From positions 1 through 26,953 of the forward strand of contig JBAXHD010000036.1 of assembly GCA_037139095.1 (NCBI GenBank): a stretch of 26,953 nt of DNA. The letters run 5' to 3'. The stretch is from WLMZ01 sp037139095. Lineage in GTDB: Bacteria; Actinomycetota; Acidimicrobiia; Acidimicrobiales; Ilumatobacteraceae. Both the position numbers and the translations under genes were made by a program. Of this stretch, positions 1 to 7,724 are shown in pieces; the stretch's first letter is position 1; every line of letters begins with the position of its first letter. Under the pieces are notes generated by a model that was given only the letters and a program-made list of their open reading frames with translations, had not been told where the DNA came from and did no database searches.

Positions 1-7
1 CCTGCCA

Positions 8-1081
8 TTACCGTGCCTCGAGTGTGACGGGTACTGCGCCGTTGTTGAGTTCGGCTTCACGCTGGTTGAACTCGGGGGAGCCCACCGGGTACCAGCATGC
101 GTAAGAGTGATTGGGGTCTTCTGCTTGACGAAGTGGCGGCTCTTCGGTGAGACACTTATCGCGCGCATATGCGCATCGAGGAGCAAACCGGCAGCCCTTG
201 GGAGGATGCACAAGATCTGGTGGGCGCCCAGGGATTGTTGCCAGACGCGTGTGGCTCGGATCTTCGAGCTTGGGGATACTGCGCATCAGCGACATCGTGT
301 ACGGCATCTTCATGTGTGCAAAGAGGACGCTTGTTGGGGCCTTTTCAACGAGCTTGCCGCCGTACATCACGGCGATCTCGTCGGTGTGGCCGGCAACGAC
401 ACCAAGGTCGTGAGTAACAAGGACCACCGACATGTTGCGGTCGCGGCGTTGCTCTCCGATGAGTTGAAGAATCTGCGCCTGCACCGTGACGTCGAGAGCA
501 GTGGTTGGCTCGTCAGCGAAGAGCAGTGTGGGACCACACGCCAATGCAATGGCGATCATTGCTCGCTGACGCATACCGCCGGACAGTTCGTGCGGGTATT
601 GGTCGAGACGACGTGATGCCTCGGGAATACGAACATCGCGCAGCAGGCGCTCGGCAGTGGCGCGTGCGTCGGCGTGCGACATGTCGAGATGCAAGTTGAG
701 TGGCTCGGCGATCTGCTGGCCAATCTTCATCAGCGGATTCAGCGAGGTCATCGGGTTCTGGAACACCATCGACATCTCGCGTCCCCAGAGGCGACGCATC
801 TGCTTCGCGGGCAAGCCGAGAATCTCTTTGCCCTCAAACTTGACCGAACCAGAGGTGATGGTGTTCGAGTGAGGCAGAAGTCCCATCAGCGAACGCGACA
901 ACACGGTCTTGCCGGAGCCGGACTCGCCAACAATGCCGAGGCATTTGCCGCGATCAAGCGTGAGCGACACACCATCAACGGCGCGCACTAAGCCGCGCTC
1001 AGTACGAAAGTGAGTGCGCAGATCTTTGACCTCGAGCAGCGGCTGCTGCGCTTGACGCAGCTCTGTCTGCAATTCGCTCAC
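8..1081 (-). CDS. Oligopeptide/dipeptide ABC transporter ATP-binding protein (DppD/OppD type)
   Basis: This is the cytoplasmic ATPase that powers a peptide/nickel-type ABC importer. The 357-residue protein has Walker A GESGSGKT (52-59), a Q-loop at Q108, the signature LSGGMRQR (166-173), Walker B ending in D190-E191 and the switch histidine H224. A C-terminal oligopeptide-family extension (about 280-330) contains Cys297, Cys303, Cys310 and Cys329; related DppD proteins carry an Fe-S cluster at such a motif. I start it at a GTG whose last two bases and the next A form the stop codon of the upstream permease (GTGA overlap). The open frame extends 35 codons further upstream, but that part lies inside the permease gene and is not family-like. 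It is the fourth gene of the operon. The partner ATPase (DppF/OppF) is expected just beyond the left edge. Family is certain; substrate is unknown. Confidence 0.93.
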   Translation of the reverse strand: MSELQTELRQAQQPLLEVKDLRTHFRTERGLVRAVDGVSLTLDRGKCLGIVGESGSGKTVLSRSLMGLLPHSNTITSGSVKFEGKEILGLPAKQMRRLWGREMSMVFQNPMTSLNPLMKIGQQIAEPLNLHLDMSHADARATAERLLRDVRIPEASRRLDQYPHELSGGMRQRAMIAIALACGPTLLFADEPTTALDVTVQAQILQLIGEQRRDRNMSVVLVTHDLGVVAGHTDEIAVMYGGKLVEKAPTSVLFAHMKMPYTMSLMRSIPKLEDPSHTRLATIPGRPPDLVHPPKGCRFAPRCAYARDKCLTEEPPLRQAEDPNHSYACWYPVGSPEFNQREAELNNGAVPVTLEAR

Positions 1082-1977
1082 AGCGAGATCTCCTTGACAT
1101 CGAAGTAGGTGCGAACGCGGTCCCCAGCAAAGTTGAGCGCGAACACCGTGAGGAACAGCACGCCAATGGGGAAGAATGCGATCCACGGCTGATGCTGCAA
1201 CGTTCTGCTGCTATCTGACCCGAGCTGAATCATGCCGCCCCACGTGATGCTGTGCTCAACCGAAAGACCGAGAAACGCTAAGCCGCCTTCGGCAACAATT
1301 GCCACGGCCATGCCGAGCAACGCCAGCGCCGACATGGGTATGGCTACGTTGGGGAGCAACTCGCGAATAATGAGACGCGTGTTCTTGGCGCCGAGGCTTC
1401 GTGCAGCCATAACGAATTCGCGGTCCGCGTACTGCATGGTCGTTGCTCGTGCGAGACGCCCCACGGGAGCTACGGCGAGCACCCCGAGAATCATTGAGAT
1501 GGTGAGCAGTTTGCGGTCGAGCAGAGCCGTCAGCATGATCGCCAACACCAATGAAGGGAATGACAGCAGAACCAAGAACATGAACGAAAAGATGCGATCG
1601 CACCAGCCGCGGAAGAAGCCAGCAAGGATTCCGAGCGTTCCGCCGACCAACATGCCAAACGCGATCGCGATGAAGCCAACGGTGAGCGACACGCGTGCGC
1701 CATACACGGTGCGGGAAAACACATCGCGAGCGTCTTTGTCGGTTCCGAACCAATGAGCCGCAGAAGGCGCGTGCGATGGTCCGGCTTGGCCTGGCTTGGT
1801 GAAGTTCGCCTTGGGATCAGGGATTGGCAGGTGTGGCGCAAGCACGGCAACAAGCACCATGAGAACGAGCCAGCCAATGCAGATCCAGAAGGCGAGACCA
1901 AGTGTCTTTTTGACGGCCGCTTCGCCTGGTGCGGGCGGTGCTGCCACTTCGGGAGCGGCGATAGCTTCGGTGGTCAT
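1078..1977 (-). CDS. ABC transporter permease (DppC/OppC type)
   Basis: This is the second inner-membrane subunit of the peptide-type importer, 299 residues. A charged, Ala/Pro-rich N-terminus of about 25 residues precedes the first membrane segment (about 27-47). A periplasmic stretch follows with HWFGTDKDARDVFSRTVYGAR, shortened here to its key signature HWFGTD...D.FSR, which is characteristic of OppC/DppC. The cytoplasmic EAA loop that contacts the ATPase is seen in AARSLGAKNTRLI.RELLPN (about 190-210). The length is normal for the family. The ATG overlaps the stop of the DppB-type gene by ATGA, and its own stop overlaps the ATPase start by GTGA, so the three genes are probably translationally coupled. 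Confidence 0.93.
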   Translation of the reverse strand: MTTEAIAAPEVAAPPAPGEAAVKKTLGLAFWICIGWLVLMVLVAVLAPHLPIPDPKANFTKPGQAGPSHAPSAAHWFGTDKDARDVFSRTVYGARVSLTVGFIAIAFGMLVGGTLGILAGFFRGWCDRIFSFMFLVLLSFPSLVLAIMLTALLDRKLLTISMILGVLAVAPVGRLARATTMQYADREFVMAARSLGAKNTRLIIRELLPNVAIPMSALALLGMAVAIVAEGGLAFLGLSVEHSITWGGMIQLGSDSSRTLQHQPWIAFFPIGVLFLTVFALNFAGDRVRTYFDVKEISL

Positions 1978-2930
1978 CTGCTTACTCGTGGGTCGATGAT
2001 CGAATAGAAGACGTCGATCAACAGGTTGATCAACACGAAGGTGGTAGCGACAATCATCACGATTGCCAGCACCACAGGGAAGTCGTGCCGCAAAACGGCC
2101 TCAACCAATGTGGATCCAATACCCGGAATTCGGAAGACCGTTTCGACAACGATGGAACCGCCGATGAGCGCTCCGGTGGTGAGACCAACCACGGTGATGA
2201 ACGAGAACATCGACGAGCGCAACGCGTGGCGGAACAAGATGCGCGACTTCGACACACCCTTTGAGCGCGCCATCAAGATGAAGTCTTCCTGCAGGGTGGT
2301 GATCAGATCAGTACGCAGCAGGCGCTGGTAAATCGCTGCGGCCGGCAAGCCGATGACGATCGACGGCAGCAACATCTGGAAGAGACGAGTTTTGAATGGA
2401 TCAAGAGCCCTGTAGGTCAGCGGGAACCACCCCAACCGAATTGCAAACAGATACTTCAAGATGATTGCGAGCGCAAAGCCTGGCAGCGCAACCAGCATGA
2501 AGGTGGTTGCCGTCGATATTCGATCGACCAGTTTGTCGGCCCTCGACGCTGAGATCAGCGCCCATGGAATGGAGACCAGCACGGCGATGAGTTGCCCAAG
2601 CAGAAGCAACGTCACCGTGCGTGGAATTCGTTCTTTAAGCAGTTCAGTCACCGGCGGTTGCCCGTCGGTGCTGAACTGCACTCCCATATCGCCACGAACG
2701 AAACCAGTTACCCAAAGCCCGTACCGGACCGGAAGCGGCTTATCGAGGTTGTAATCGTGCTTGGCTTTCTCGATGAGCTTGACGCTCTTTGGATTACTGG
2801 TGTCGCGGGCGATGGGACCGAGGATGTTGAACAGCGGATCGCCAAGGACGTTCATTGCTCCGAATGTGAGCGCGCTCACTGCGAAGAGCAACGTAATCGC
2901 CATGGCGATCCGCTGTGCCCAGTACCTCAT
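1974..2930 (-). CDS. ABC transporter permease (DppB/OppB type)
   Basis: This is the first membrane subunit of the peptide-type importer, 318 residues from the chosen ATG. The N-terminus (MRYWAQRIAMAITLLFAVS) is the usual OppB/DppB first helix. The EAA-like loop ILMARSKGVSKSRIL.RHALR lies near residues 220-245, and the end is the family-typical NLLIDVFYSIIDPR. An in-frame TTG lies 15 bp upstream (2945). I prefer the ATG at 2930 because the helix then begins in the usual place and an AGG sits 4 nt upstream. The 42-bp gap from the binding-protein gene holds a short hairpin (separate entry), which could lower permease synthesis relative to the binding protein. Family is certain; substrate is not known. 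Confidence 0.92.
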   Translation of the reverse strand: MRYWAQRIAMAITLLFAVSALTFGAMNVLGDPLFNILGPIARDTSNPKSVKLIEKAKHDYNLDKPLPVRYGLWVTGFVRGDMGVQFSTDGQPPVTELLKERIPRTVTLLLLGQLIAVLVSIPWALISASRADKLVDRISTATTFMLVALPGFALAIILKYLFAIRLGWFPLTYRALDPFKTRLFQMLLPSIVIGLPAAAIYQRLLRTDLITTLQEDFILMARSKGVSKSRILFRHALRSSMFSFITVVGLTTGALIGGSIVVETVFRIPGIGSTLVEAVLRHDFPVVLAIVMIVATTFVLINLLIDVFYSIIDPRVSR

Positions 2931-2936
2931 TTGCCT

Positions 2937-2963
2937 GCGACCCAACGGGTCGAATTAGGTCGC
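2937..2963 (-). promoter_or_regulatory. Intercistronic hairpin between binding-protein and permease genes
   Basis: CGACCC (2938-2943) and GGGTCG (2947-2952) are perfect inverted repeats around a 3-nt loop, ending 8 bp upstream of the permease ATG. A competing pairing is possible between GCGACC (2937-2942) and GGTCGC (2958-2963). There is no T-run, so it is unlikely to be a full terminator. By position it could protect the upstream binding-protein mRNA or reduce permease translation; that role is inferred. Confidence 0.45.
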
Positions 2964-2972
2964 ATGGTTTTA

Positions 2973-4700
2973 CTACTTCTCCAACCAGGATGTGTCGAGC
3001 CAGGTGAGACCATTGCTGGTGCACTTCAGAGCCACGCCTTCAGGCGACTTGCCGTCGCACGTGCCGTGAATTTTCTTGGCAAACGAGTTGGACCAGAGCG
3101 TGTGGTTAATGAAGATGTACGTGTACGCATCGTGCATGTTCTGCGCAAGCTTCTTGTAGTCCTCGGCACGCTTTGCAGGATCGTTGGTGGCCTGAGCATC
3201 GAGCAGGATCTGATCGCGAGCTGGGTCGCAGTAGCGAGGCCAGTTGAGCGAGATCGGTCCAACGGTGCGGCAGAGCATCCAGACGCTGTCGGCCCATGGG
3301 TCGATGGCACCAAACTGACGCCAGCCGAGCACGTTGTATTGGCCGAGAGCCGCCTGCTGAATGTGATCCTGCTGGTTCACCTGATCACGAGTGATGTTGA
3401 AGCCGGCCTTCCACGCATTTTCGAAGATCTCGGTGGTGCGCAGGCCGACAGCCGATGGGCCGACGAACTGGTATTCCATGTTGACCTTGCCGTCAGTACA
3501 GGTTGGCTTGTTGAGCACTGGGTTGATAACCGTGCCCTTTTCGGCGCAGTACGCAGCGATGAGTGGCAGAGCCTTGTCTGGCTGATCAGCGTCCTGCTTC
3601 ACGGCCGGGTTGTAGTACGGGCTCTCTGGGGTGAACATCTCGTCGGCTGGGCGGGACTGGCCAAGATCGATGAGCTCAAGAACCTTTGCCTTAGGCGTTG
3701 CAAAAGCAAGCGCCTGACGAACGCGGATGTCGTCGAATGGAGGTGCTTGTGAGTTGATCATCTGGAACGACTCTTCGCCGGTGTCGTCGAGCAAGTTCTG
3801 CACGTCGGTGTTGGCCTTGAGGTCCTTGATGGCTGTCTGATCAGTTGTCTGCAACGCGTCGAGGTCACCATTGTTGAGCAGGTCGAGCAAGTTTGCTGGG
3901 TCTGGCACGGGGTAGAACTCGACAGCATCGAGGTGCACTGTGCCGTTCCAGTAGTTGGGGTTTTTCACGAAGCGCGTCACGTTGTCTTGGGTGCGGCTGT
4001 CGTAAATGAATGGGCCGGTGCCTACTGGCTTCTGGTTCAGCGTTGGATCAGCCTTTGCAGCGTCGAGCCACAGAGGTGATGGCATCATGCCCAGCTGGCT
4101 GGTGAGCGCCGATGGGAAGTACTGGTTCGCGTCGAGCAGGTTGAACTTGACGGAAAGATCGTCGATCTTCTCGGTTGCGCCCGTGTCTGGGTAGAACGGA
4201 CGAACGGCAAGGCCAACAAGCGCGGCGGCGTGCTCAGCCTCAAATGCCTTGAGAAGCGCATCGGCATTGAGGTCGGCGCCGTCGGTGAACTTGATGCCAG
4301 GACGCAACTTGACGGTCCACGACTTGAAGTCGGCCGAAGGAGTGAACGATTCGGCGAGGTACGGAACGATTGAGCCGTCGGCGGCGACGCGAGCAAGGGT
4401 GTCGAATACGGCTTCAGCCATCACGTAGCCAGGGGCTGAGAGCGCGGAAGAGGTTGGGTTGAGACCATCGACGTCGGCCTCGAGACCGTAGCGAAGTGTG
4501 CCGCCGTCAACCGGAGTGGCCTTTACTTCGGTGCCAGCGGTTGTGTCCGCGGTGCTGCCGCTGGTGCTGCCACCGGTGGTGCCGGCTGTGCCATTGCCGC
4601 TATCGCTGCTGCAGGCGCCGGCAATAAGCGCAAAGCTCATCACCGTGGCTGCTAGCGCGACGCCTCGGCGACGCTGAGTTGAACGTTCCTTGGTACCCAT
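2973..4700 (-). CDS. Peptide-type ABC transporter substrate-binding lipoprotein (SBP_bac_5 family)
   Basis: This is the extracytoplasmic receptor of the importer, 575 residues. It starts with a charged n-region (GTKERSTQRRR), a hydrophobic stretch and the lipobox LIAGAC, which predicts lipid attachment at Cys30. A Gly/Ser/Thr-rich linker (about 31-60) leads to the family 5 body (GGTLRYGLEADVDGLNP..., then the VKLRPGIKFTDG region). The frame continues 34 codons upstream, but the ATG at 4700 has a strong GGGGGAG ribosome-binding site 4 nt upstream and places the signal peptide at the N-terminus. It is the first gene of the operon, as expected for the most highly needed subunit. Family 5 proteins bind peptides, nickel, opines, glutathione or sugars; the sequence alone does not settle which. 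Confidence 0.93.
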   Translation of the reverse strand: MGTKERSTQRRRGVALAATVMSFALIAGACSSDSGNGTAGTTGGSTSGSTADTTAGTEVKATPVDGGTLRYGLEADVDGLNPTSSALSAPGYVMAEAVFDTLARVAADGSIVPYLAESFTPSADFKSWTVKLRPGIKFTDGADLNADALLKAFEAEHAAALVGLAVRPFYPDTGATEKIDDLSVKFNLLDANQYFPSALTSQLGMMPSPLWLDAAKADPTLNQKPVGTGPFIYDSRTQDNVTRFVKNPNYWNGTVHLDAVEFYPVPDPANLLDLLNNGDLDALQTTDQTAIKDLKANTDVQNLLDDTGEESFQMINSQAPPFDDIRVRQALAFATPKAKVLELIDLGQSRPADEMFTPESPYYNPAVKQDADQPDKALPLIAAYCAEKGTVINPVLNKPTCTDGKVNMEYQFVGPSAVGLRTTEIFENAWKAGFNITRDQVNQQDHIQQAALGQYNVLGWRQFGAIDPWADSVWMLCRTVGPISLNWPRYCDPARDQILLDAQATNDPAKRAEDYKKLAQNMHDAYTYIFINHTLWSNSFAKKIHGTCDGKSPEGVALKCTSNGLTWLDTSWLEK

Positions 4701-4751
4701 GAACTCCCCCTTGTTGAATGATTCTTTGTTGCTCGGCGTGTTGCCTTGCCG

Positions 4752-4781
4752 ACCATATATCGGCTGTGACGGTCGCCACAA
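4752..4781 (-). promoter_or_regulatory. Candidate promoter of the peptide-type ABC operon
   Basis: On the minus strand, TTGTGG (4781-4776) is followed after 18 bp by TATGGT (4757-4752). This would start transcription about 45 nt upstream of the ATG at 4700, leaving room for the strong ribosome-binding site. The arms GCCGA (4748-4752) and TCGGC (4760-4764) flank the -10 hexamer and could be an operator. A second possible -10, TAGTAT, lies farther upstream near 4790-4797. The assignment is by eye. Confidence 0.35.
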
Positions 4782-4843
4782 CGATTCACGCATACTAGTC
4801 ATAGTCGCGAACCGCGAGCACGATTCTCAACTCGTGGGTGCCC

Positions 4844-4849
4844 TAGGTT
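4844..4849 (+). promoter_or_regulatory. -10-like hexamer TAGGTT for the DUF5522 gene
   Basis: TAGGTT fits the TANNNT form of an actinobacterial -10 element and ends 8 nt before the ATG at 4858. This would give a leaderless or nearly leaderless mRNA and favours that ATG over the one at 4852. No clear -35 is visible. Confidence 0.4.
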
Positions 4850-4857
4850 GAATGCCA

Positions 4858-5079
4858 ATGTCGCACGACCACGATTCGATGATGCCGGACCCGCGCCGAC
4901 TCAGTCCCACGCATCGTCATTTTGCTGAGATCATGAGCCGACATGCCCGTGCCGTTGAGTCTGGGGCACCTACATACAGAGACCCCGTCAGCGGATTCGC
5001 AGTGTTCACGGCAGTGTTTTTGTCTCGACGCGGAACCTGTTGCGACAGTGGTTGTAGGCATTGCCCGTTCAACCGATGA
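4858..5079 (+). CDS. DUF5522 family small cysteine-rich protein
   Basis: This 73-residue protein matches DUF5522 as I know the family. The pattern is P.RLSPTH..F.EI...HA.AVESG.PTYRDP.SG..VFTA.FL..RG, followed by a C-terminal CC..GC.HCP (Cys61, Cys62, Cys66, Cys69). The clustered cysteines suggest a metal or Fe-S site, but no function is established that I know of. Two ATGs are possible (4852 and 4858); I chose 4858 because of its spacing from TAGGTT and because no ribosome-binding site is seen for either. It is divergent from the peptide-type ABC operon and 41 bp upstream of the polyphosphate kinase gene. Short genes like this are often missed, but the whole-length family pattern makes it convincing. 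Confidence 0.82.
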   Translation: MSHDHDSMMPDPRRLSPTHRHFAEIMSRHARAVESGAPTYRDPVSGFAVFTAVFLSRRGTCCDSGCRHCPFNR

Positions 5080-5107
5080 TCCGGTCAGAGCTCCTCTAGG
5101 CATGAGC

Positions 5108-5113
5108 TAACTT
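5108..5113 (+). promoter_or_regulatory. -10-like hexamer TAACTT for the PPK2 gene
   Basis: TAACTT (TANNNT) is followed by 7 nt and then the GTG at 5121, the spacing expected if transcription starts on the first base of the start codon. There is no ribosome-binding site in front of this GTG, which fits a leaderless message. Confidence 0.45.
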
Positions 5114-5120
5114 CACCCTC

Positions 5121-5930
5121 GTGGACAAAGTCATCGCTCGAATGATTGTGAAGCCGAACTCTCAGTTGAGCCTGAACCGGCGCGACCCAGACGAGACCTT
5201 TGGATGGGACAAAGAGGCGGCGAAGTCTGAGTTGCTCGTCATGCACCAGCGCATCAATGTGTTGCAGCGGTGCTTAGCGGCCCAACGCCAACACAGCCTG
5301 CTTGTGGTGTTGCAGGCGATGGATGCATGCGGTAAGGACGGCACGATTCGCGATGTGTTTGGAGCCCTCAATCCGGCAGGTGTCAAGGTGGTGAGCTTCA
5401 AGGCTCCCGTGGGCTACGAACTCGAACACGACTACTTGTGGCGCGCTCATGCCGCTACACCTGCGCGCGGCGAGATCACCGTCTGGAACCGCAGTCATTA
5501 CGAGTCTGTTCTCGTAGAGCGAGTGAGAAGCCTCGTCACCGTCGAGCGTTGCGATCGGCGCTATCGCCACATTCGTGAGTTCGAACGATTGTTAGTCGAC
5601 GAAGGTACGCACATCATCAAGATCAATCTCAACGTCTCGTTCGAGGAGCAACGCGTGCGATTGCAAGATCGCATCGATGACCCAACAGAGCGTTGGAAGT
5701 TTCGGCTCGGCGATCTCGATGATAGAAAGCTCTGGCCGCACTATCGCAAGGCATACGAACTTGCGTTGTCCGAGACAAGCACCGAGAACGCACCGTGGTT
5801 CGTCGTGCCGGGCAACAAGAAGTGGGTGCGTAATCTCGCAGTTGCCACGATCGTGCTTGCCGAGCTTGAGGCGATCGGACCAAAGCTTCCGCCCGACGAC
5901 CCAGCGCTCGCCGGGCTGCAGGTTGTATGA
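5121..5930 (+). CDS. Polyphosphate kinase 2 (PPK2) family phosphotransferase
   Basis: PPK2 enzymes transfer phosphate between polyphosphate and nucleotides in the cytoplasm. The 269-residue protein is a single PPK2 domain. It has the Walker A loop MDACGKDGT (67-75, K72), the segment NPAGVKVVSFKAP, the ELEHDYLWR motif (100-108), the Walker B-like WNRSHYE (122-128) and the lid region RWKFRLGDLDDRKLW (191-205). Length and motif order fit the single-domain group that phosphorylates AMP and/or ADP; the exact acceptor cannot be read. The family usually has Gly or Ala where this protein has Cys70. It starts at a GTG 7 nt after a -10-like hexamer; an ATG at 5142 is an alternative. No link to the neighbouring catabolic genes is obvious. 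Confidence 0.93.
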   Translation: MDKVIARMIVKPNSQLSLNRRDPDETFGWDKEAAKSELLVMHQRINVLQRCLAAQRQHSLLVVLQAMDACGKDGTIRDVFGALNPAGVKVVSFKAPVGYELEHDYLWRAHAATPARGEITVWNRSHYESVLVERVRSLVTVERCDRRYRHIREFERLLVDEGTHIIKINLNVSFEEQRVRLQDRIDDPTERWKFRLGDLDDRKLWPHYRKAYELALSETSTENAPWFVVPGNKKWVRNLAVATIVLAELEAIGPKLPPDDPALAGLQVV

Positions 5931-5962
5931 CCGCCGGTCGGTTCGTGAGTGAGCGGCGCTGT

Positions 5963-5968
5963 TAGCGT
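5963..5968 (+). promoter_or_regulatory. -10-like hexamer TAGCGT upstream of the TauD-type gene
   Basis: TAGCGT lies 38 nt before the ATG at 6007 in the 76-bp gap after the PPK2 gene. It would give a leader of about 32 nt that contains an AGGGGG ribosome-binding site. The same hexamer occurs at the creatininase start (12682). The assignment rests on similarity to the other TANNNT sites. Confidence 0.35.
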
Positions 5969-6006
5969 CGGCAACGAGTTCGTCCGGATACGCAGGGGGC
6001 AAAGCC

Positions 6007-6816
6007 ATGACCGATCAAGTCACGAAGCCGCGGTTGAAGATTGAGCCGCTCGGCGGCGCGCTGGGTGCGCGTGTTCTGGGGTTCAACGTTGAGCAACTCG
6101 ACGAAGAGGTTCAGGCTCAGTTGCGCCAGGCGTGGGCCGAGTATCTCGTGCTGTTCTTTCCCGAGGCGCATCTGACACCCGCACAACAGCTTCGGCTCGC
6201 CGGTGTCTTCGGACCGCGTCTCGCGGCCACCACCGAGACAGGGGGCGACTATCGCGGTGCAGCAACGCTCGCAGCCGAAGGCTTTCCCGAGATCTTGGTG
6301 CTCGATACAGCGCGTGGACTCAAGAAGGCCTCGACCAATGTGTGGCACACCGATGTCACGTTCACAGACACCCCTCCGATTGGCTCGCTTTTCTGCATGG
6401 ACATTCCTGCGGTCAACGGTGGCGACACGCTGTGGAGCAACCAGTACTTGGCTTTTGACGGACTCAGCGAACCCATTCGAAATCTCATTAGTGGGCTCAC
6501 GGCAGTGCATGGGTTGCCGCCGATCACCGGACTCGCCACGCATCCGATGGTCAAAGTTCATCCGGTGACGAATCGAACGGCGCTGTTTGTGAACCGCGGA
6601 TGGACTCGTGCGGTGAAGAACCTCGCTGATCCAGAGTCTCGTCACTTGCTTGAGATGTTGTTCGAGCGCAGCGAGCGCGCCGATTATCAGATTCGTTGGC
6701 GCTGGACCGCCGGCGACGCAGCGCTCTGGGACAACCGCTGCACGATGCACTACGCCGTCGACGATTACGGCAGCCAGCATCGCGCCGCTCGACGCGCCAC
6801 CATCTACGACAACTGA
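6007..6816 (+). CDS. TauD/TfdA family Fe(II)/2-oxoglutarate-dependent dioxygenase
   Basis: This predicted non-heme iron oxygenase couples 2-oxoglutarate decarboxylation to hydroxylation of a substrate. The 269-residue length is normal. The iron-binding triad is visible: WHTD (H114, D116) and the distal His in TMHYA (H248). The C-terminal HRAARRATI holds the arginine that binds the 2-oxoglutarate carboxylate (probably R263), and GGDT at 138-141 is the family motif. A ribosome-binding site AGGGGG lies about 8 nt upstream of the ATG. It lies 56 bp before the Mo-hydroxylase genes on the same strand. Known members act on taurine, 2,4-D, alkyl sulfates and, in fungi, xanthine. The substrate here is unknown; the neighbouring Mo hydroxylase makes an N-heterocycle worth testing. 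Confidence 0.92.
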   Translation: MTDQVTKPRLKIEPLGGALGARVLGFNVEQLDEEVQAQLRQAWAEYLVLFFPEAHLTPAQQLRLAGVFGPRLAATTETGGDYRGAATLAAEGFPEILVLDTARGLKKASTNVWHTDVTFTDTPPIGSLFCMDIPAVNGGDTLWSNQYLAFDGLSEPIRNLISGLTAVHGLPPITGLATHPMVKVHPVTNRTALFVNRGWTRAVKNLADPESRHLLEMLFERSERADYQIRWRWTAGDAALWDNRCTMHYAVDDYGSQHRAARRATIYDN

Positions 6817-6857
6817 TTTTCTCTGGGCAGGTGACACTGCTTGGCGTGTACAAAATG

Positions 6858-6863
6858 TAAAGT
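6858..6863 (+). promoter_or_regulatory. -10-like hexamer TAAAGT upstream of the Mo-hydroxylase operon
   Basis: TAAAGT (TANNNT) lies 9 nt before the ATG at 6873 in an A-rich patch of the 56-bp gap after the TauD-type gene. It could start a nearly leaderless transcript for the three-subunit operon. No convincing -35 is seen, and read-through from the TauD-type gene is also possible. Confidence 0.35.
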
Positions 6864-6872
6864 CGAGCTTGC

Positions 6873-7724
6873 ATGTCTGTCATCGTCCCGAACTCGCTTA
6901 GCGCTGCGCTCGACGCGTTAGCCGACAATCCAGACGCCCTTGTTCTTGCCGGTGGCACCGATGCAATGGTCGAGGTGAACGCAGGTCATCGCAAGCCCGC
7001 TCATGTGATTGCGATAAATCGAGTTTCAGAGCTGCGTTCGTGGACATACGACCCGGTTGGCGCAACTGTGCACATCGGTTCCGGAGTCACGTACGCCGAA
7101 CTCATGGAGTCACCGCTCGCTGAGCTACTGCCTGCGTTGGCCGAGGCATCTCGAACCGTTGGTTCACCGCAAATACGTCATGCGGGCACGCTCGGCGGAA
7201 ATCTCGGTACGTGCTCGCCAGCGGGTGATGGGCTTCCTGTGCTGGCAGCTCTCGACGGCATTGTTCACCTCGCAAGTGCCGCCGGTGAACGTTCGCTCTC
7301 GGTTCACGACTTCATGGTTGGCGTGAAGCGCACAGCACGGCAACCCGGCGAACTCATCACCGGCGTCACATTGCCGGTACTCACTGGTTGGCAGGGCTAC
7401 AGCAAAGTAGGTGTTCGCAACGCAATGGTGATTGCGCTTGCGAGCACGTGCTTAGCTACAGACCTAGACAGCCGCGATGTGCGCCTCGCACTCGGTTCTG
7501 TTGGCCCCACCATCCTTCGTTGCGCCGAGGCCGAAGCATTTGCTGCTACGGCGGTCAGCTTCGAATCGCGCAGCGTGTCGGCTCACGATGCGCGCCAGTT
7601 CGGCGAACTCGCGGCGGCCGCGAGCCGTCCAATTGATGACCATCGCGCTACCGCCGAGTATCGGCGCCACGCCATCGGTGTCCTTGCATCACGTTTGTTA
7701 CGAAGGGCGTTTCCCCATGAGTGA
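6873..7724 (+). CDS. Molybdenum hydroxylase FAD-binding subunit (XdhB/CoxM type)
   Basis: This is the electron-transfer subunit of a xanthine dehydrogenase/CO dehydrogenase family enzyme, 283 residues, cytoplasmic. Two FAD-binding signatures are clear: AGGTDAM (26-32) and RHAGTLGGNLGT (102-113). The C-terminal half matches the CO dehydrogenase flavoprotein C-terminal domain (GELITGVTLPV onward). Its last 8 bp overlap the 2Fe-2S subunit gene, and the order FAD, Fe-S, Mo is that of coxMSL/ndh-type operons. It receives electrons from the 2Fe-2S subunit and passes them to an acceptor that cannot be read from sequence. Confidence 0.94.
   Translation: MSVIVPNSLSAALDALADNPDALVLAGGTDAMVEVNAGHRKPAHVIAINRVSELRSWTYDPVGATVHIGSGVTYAELMESPLAELLPALAEASRTVGSPQIRHAGTLGGNLGTCSPAGDGLPVLAALDGIVHLASAAGERSLSVHDFMVGVKRTARQPGELITGVTLPVLTGWQGYSKVGVRNAMVIALASTCLATDLDSRDVRLALGSVGPTILRCAEAEAFAATAVSFESRSVSAHDARQFGELAAAASRPIDDHRATAEYRRHAIGVLASRLLRRAFPHE

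Noticed and set aside
2592..3752. 386-codon open frame on the plus strand
   Set aside because: It is antisense to the peptide-importer binding protein and permease genes, spans their junction, and its translation shows no domain; GC-rich codon use on the other strand keeps the frame open.
5928..5939. GACC-GCC-GGTC hairpin at the end of the PPK2 gene
   Set aside because: A 4-bp stem is too short to call a terminator.
5962..6837. 291-codon open frame on the minus strand
   Set aside because: It lies wholly opposite the TauD-type gene, which has intact catalytic motifs; the reverse frame has no recognisable motif.
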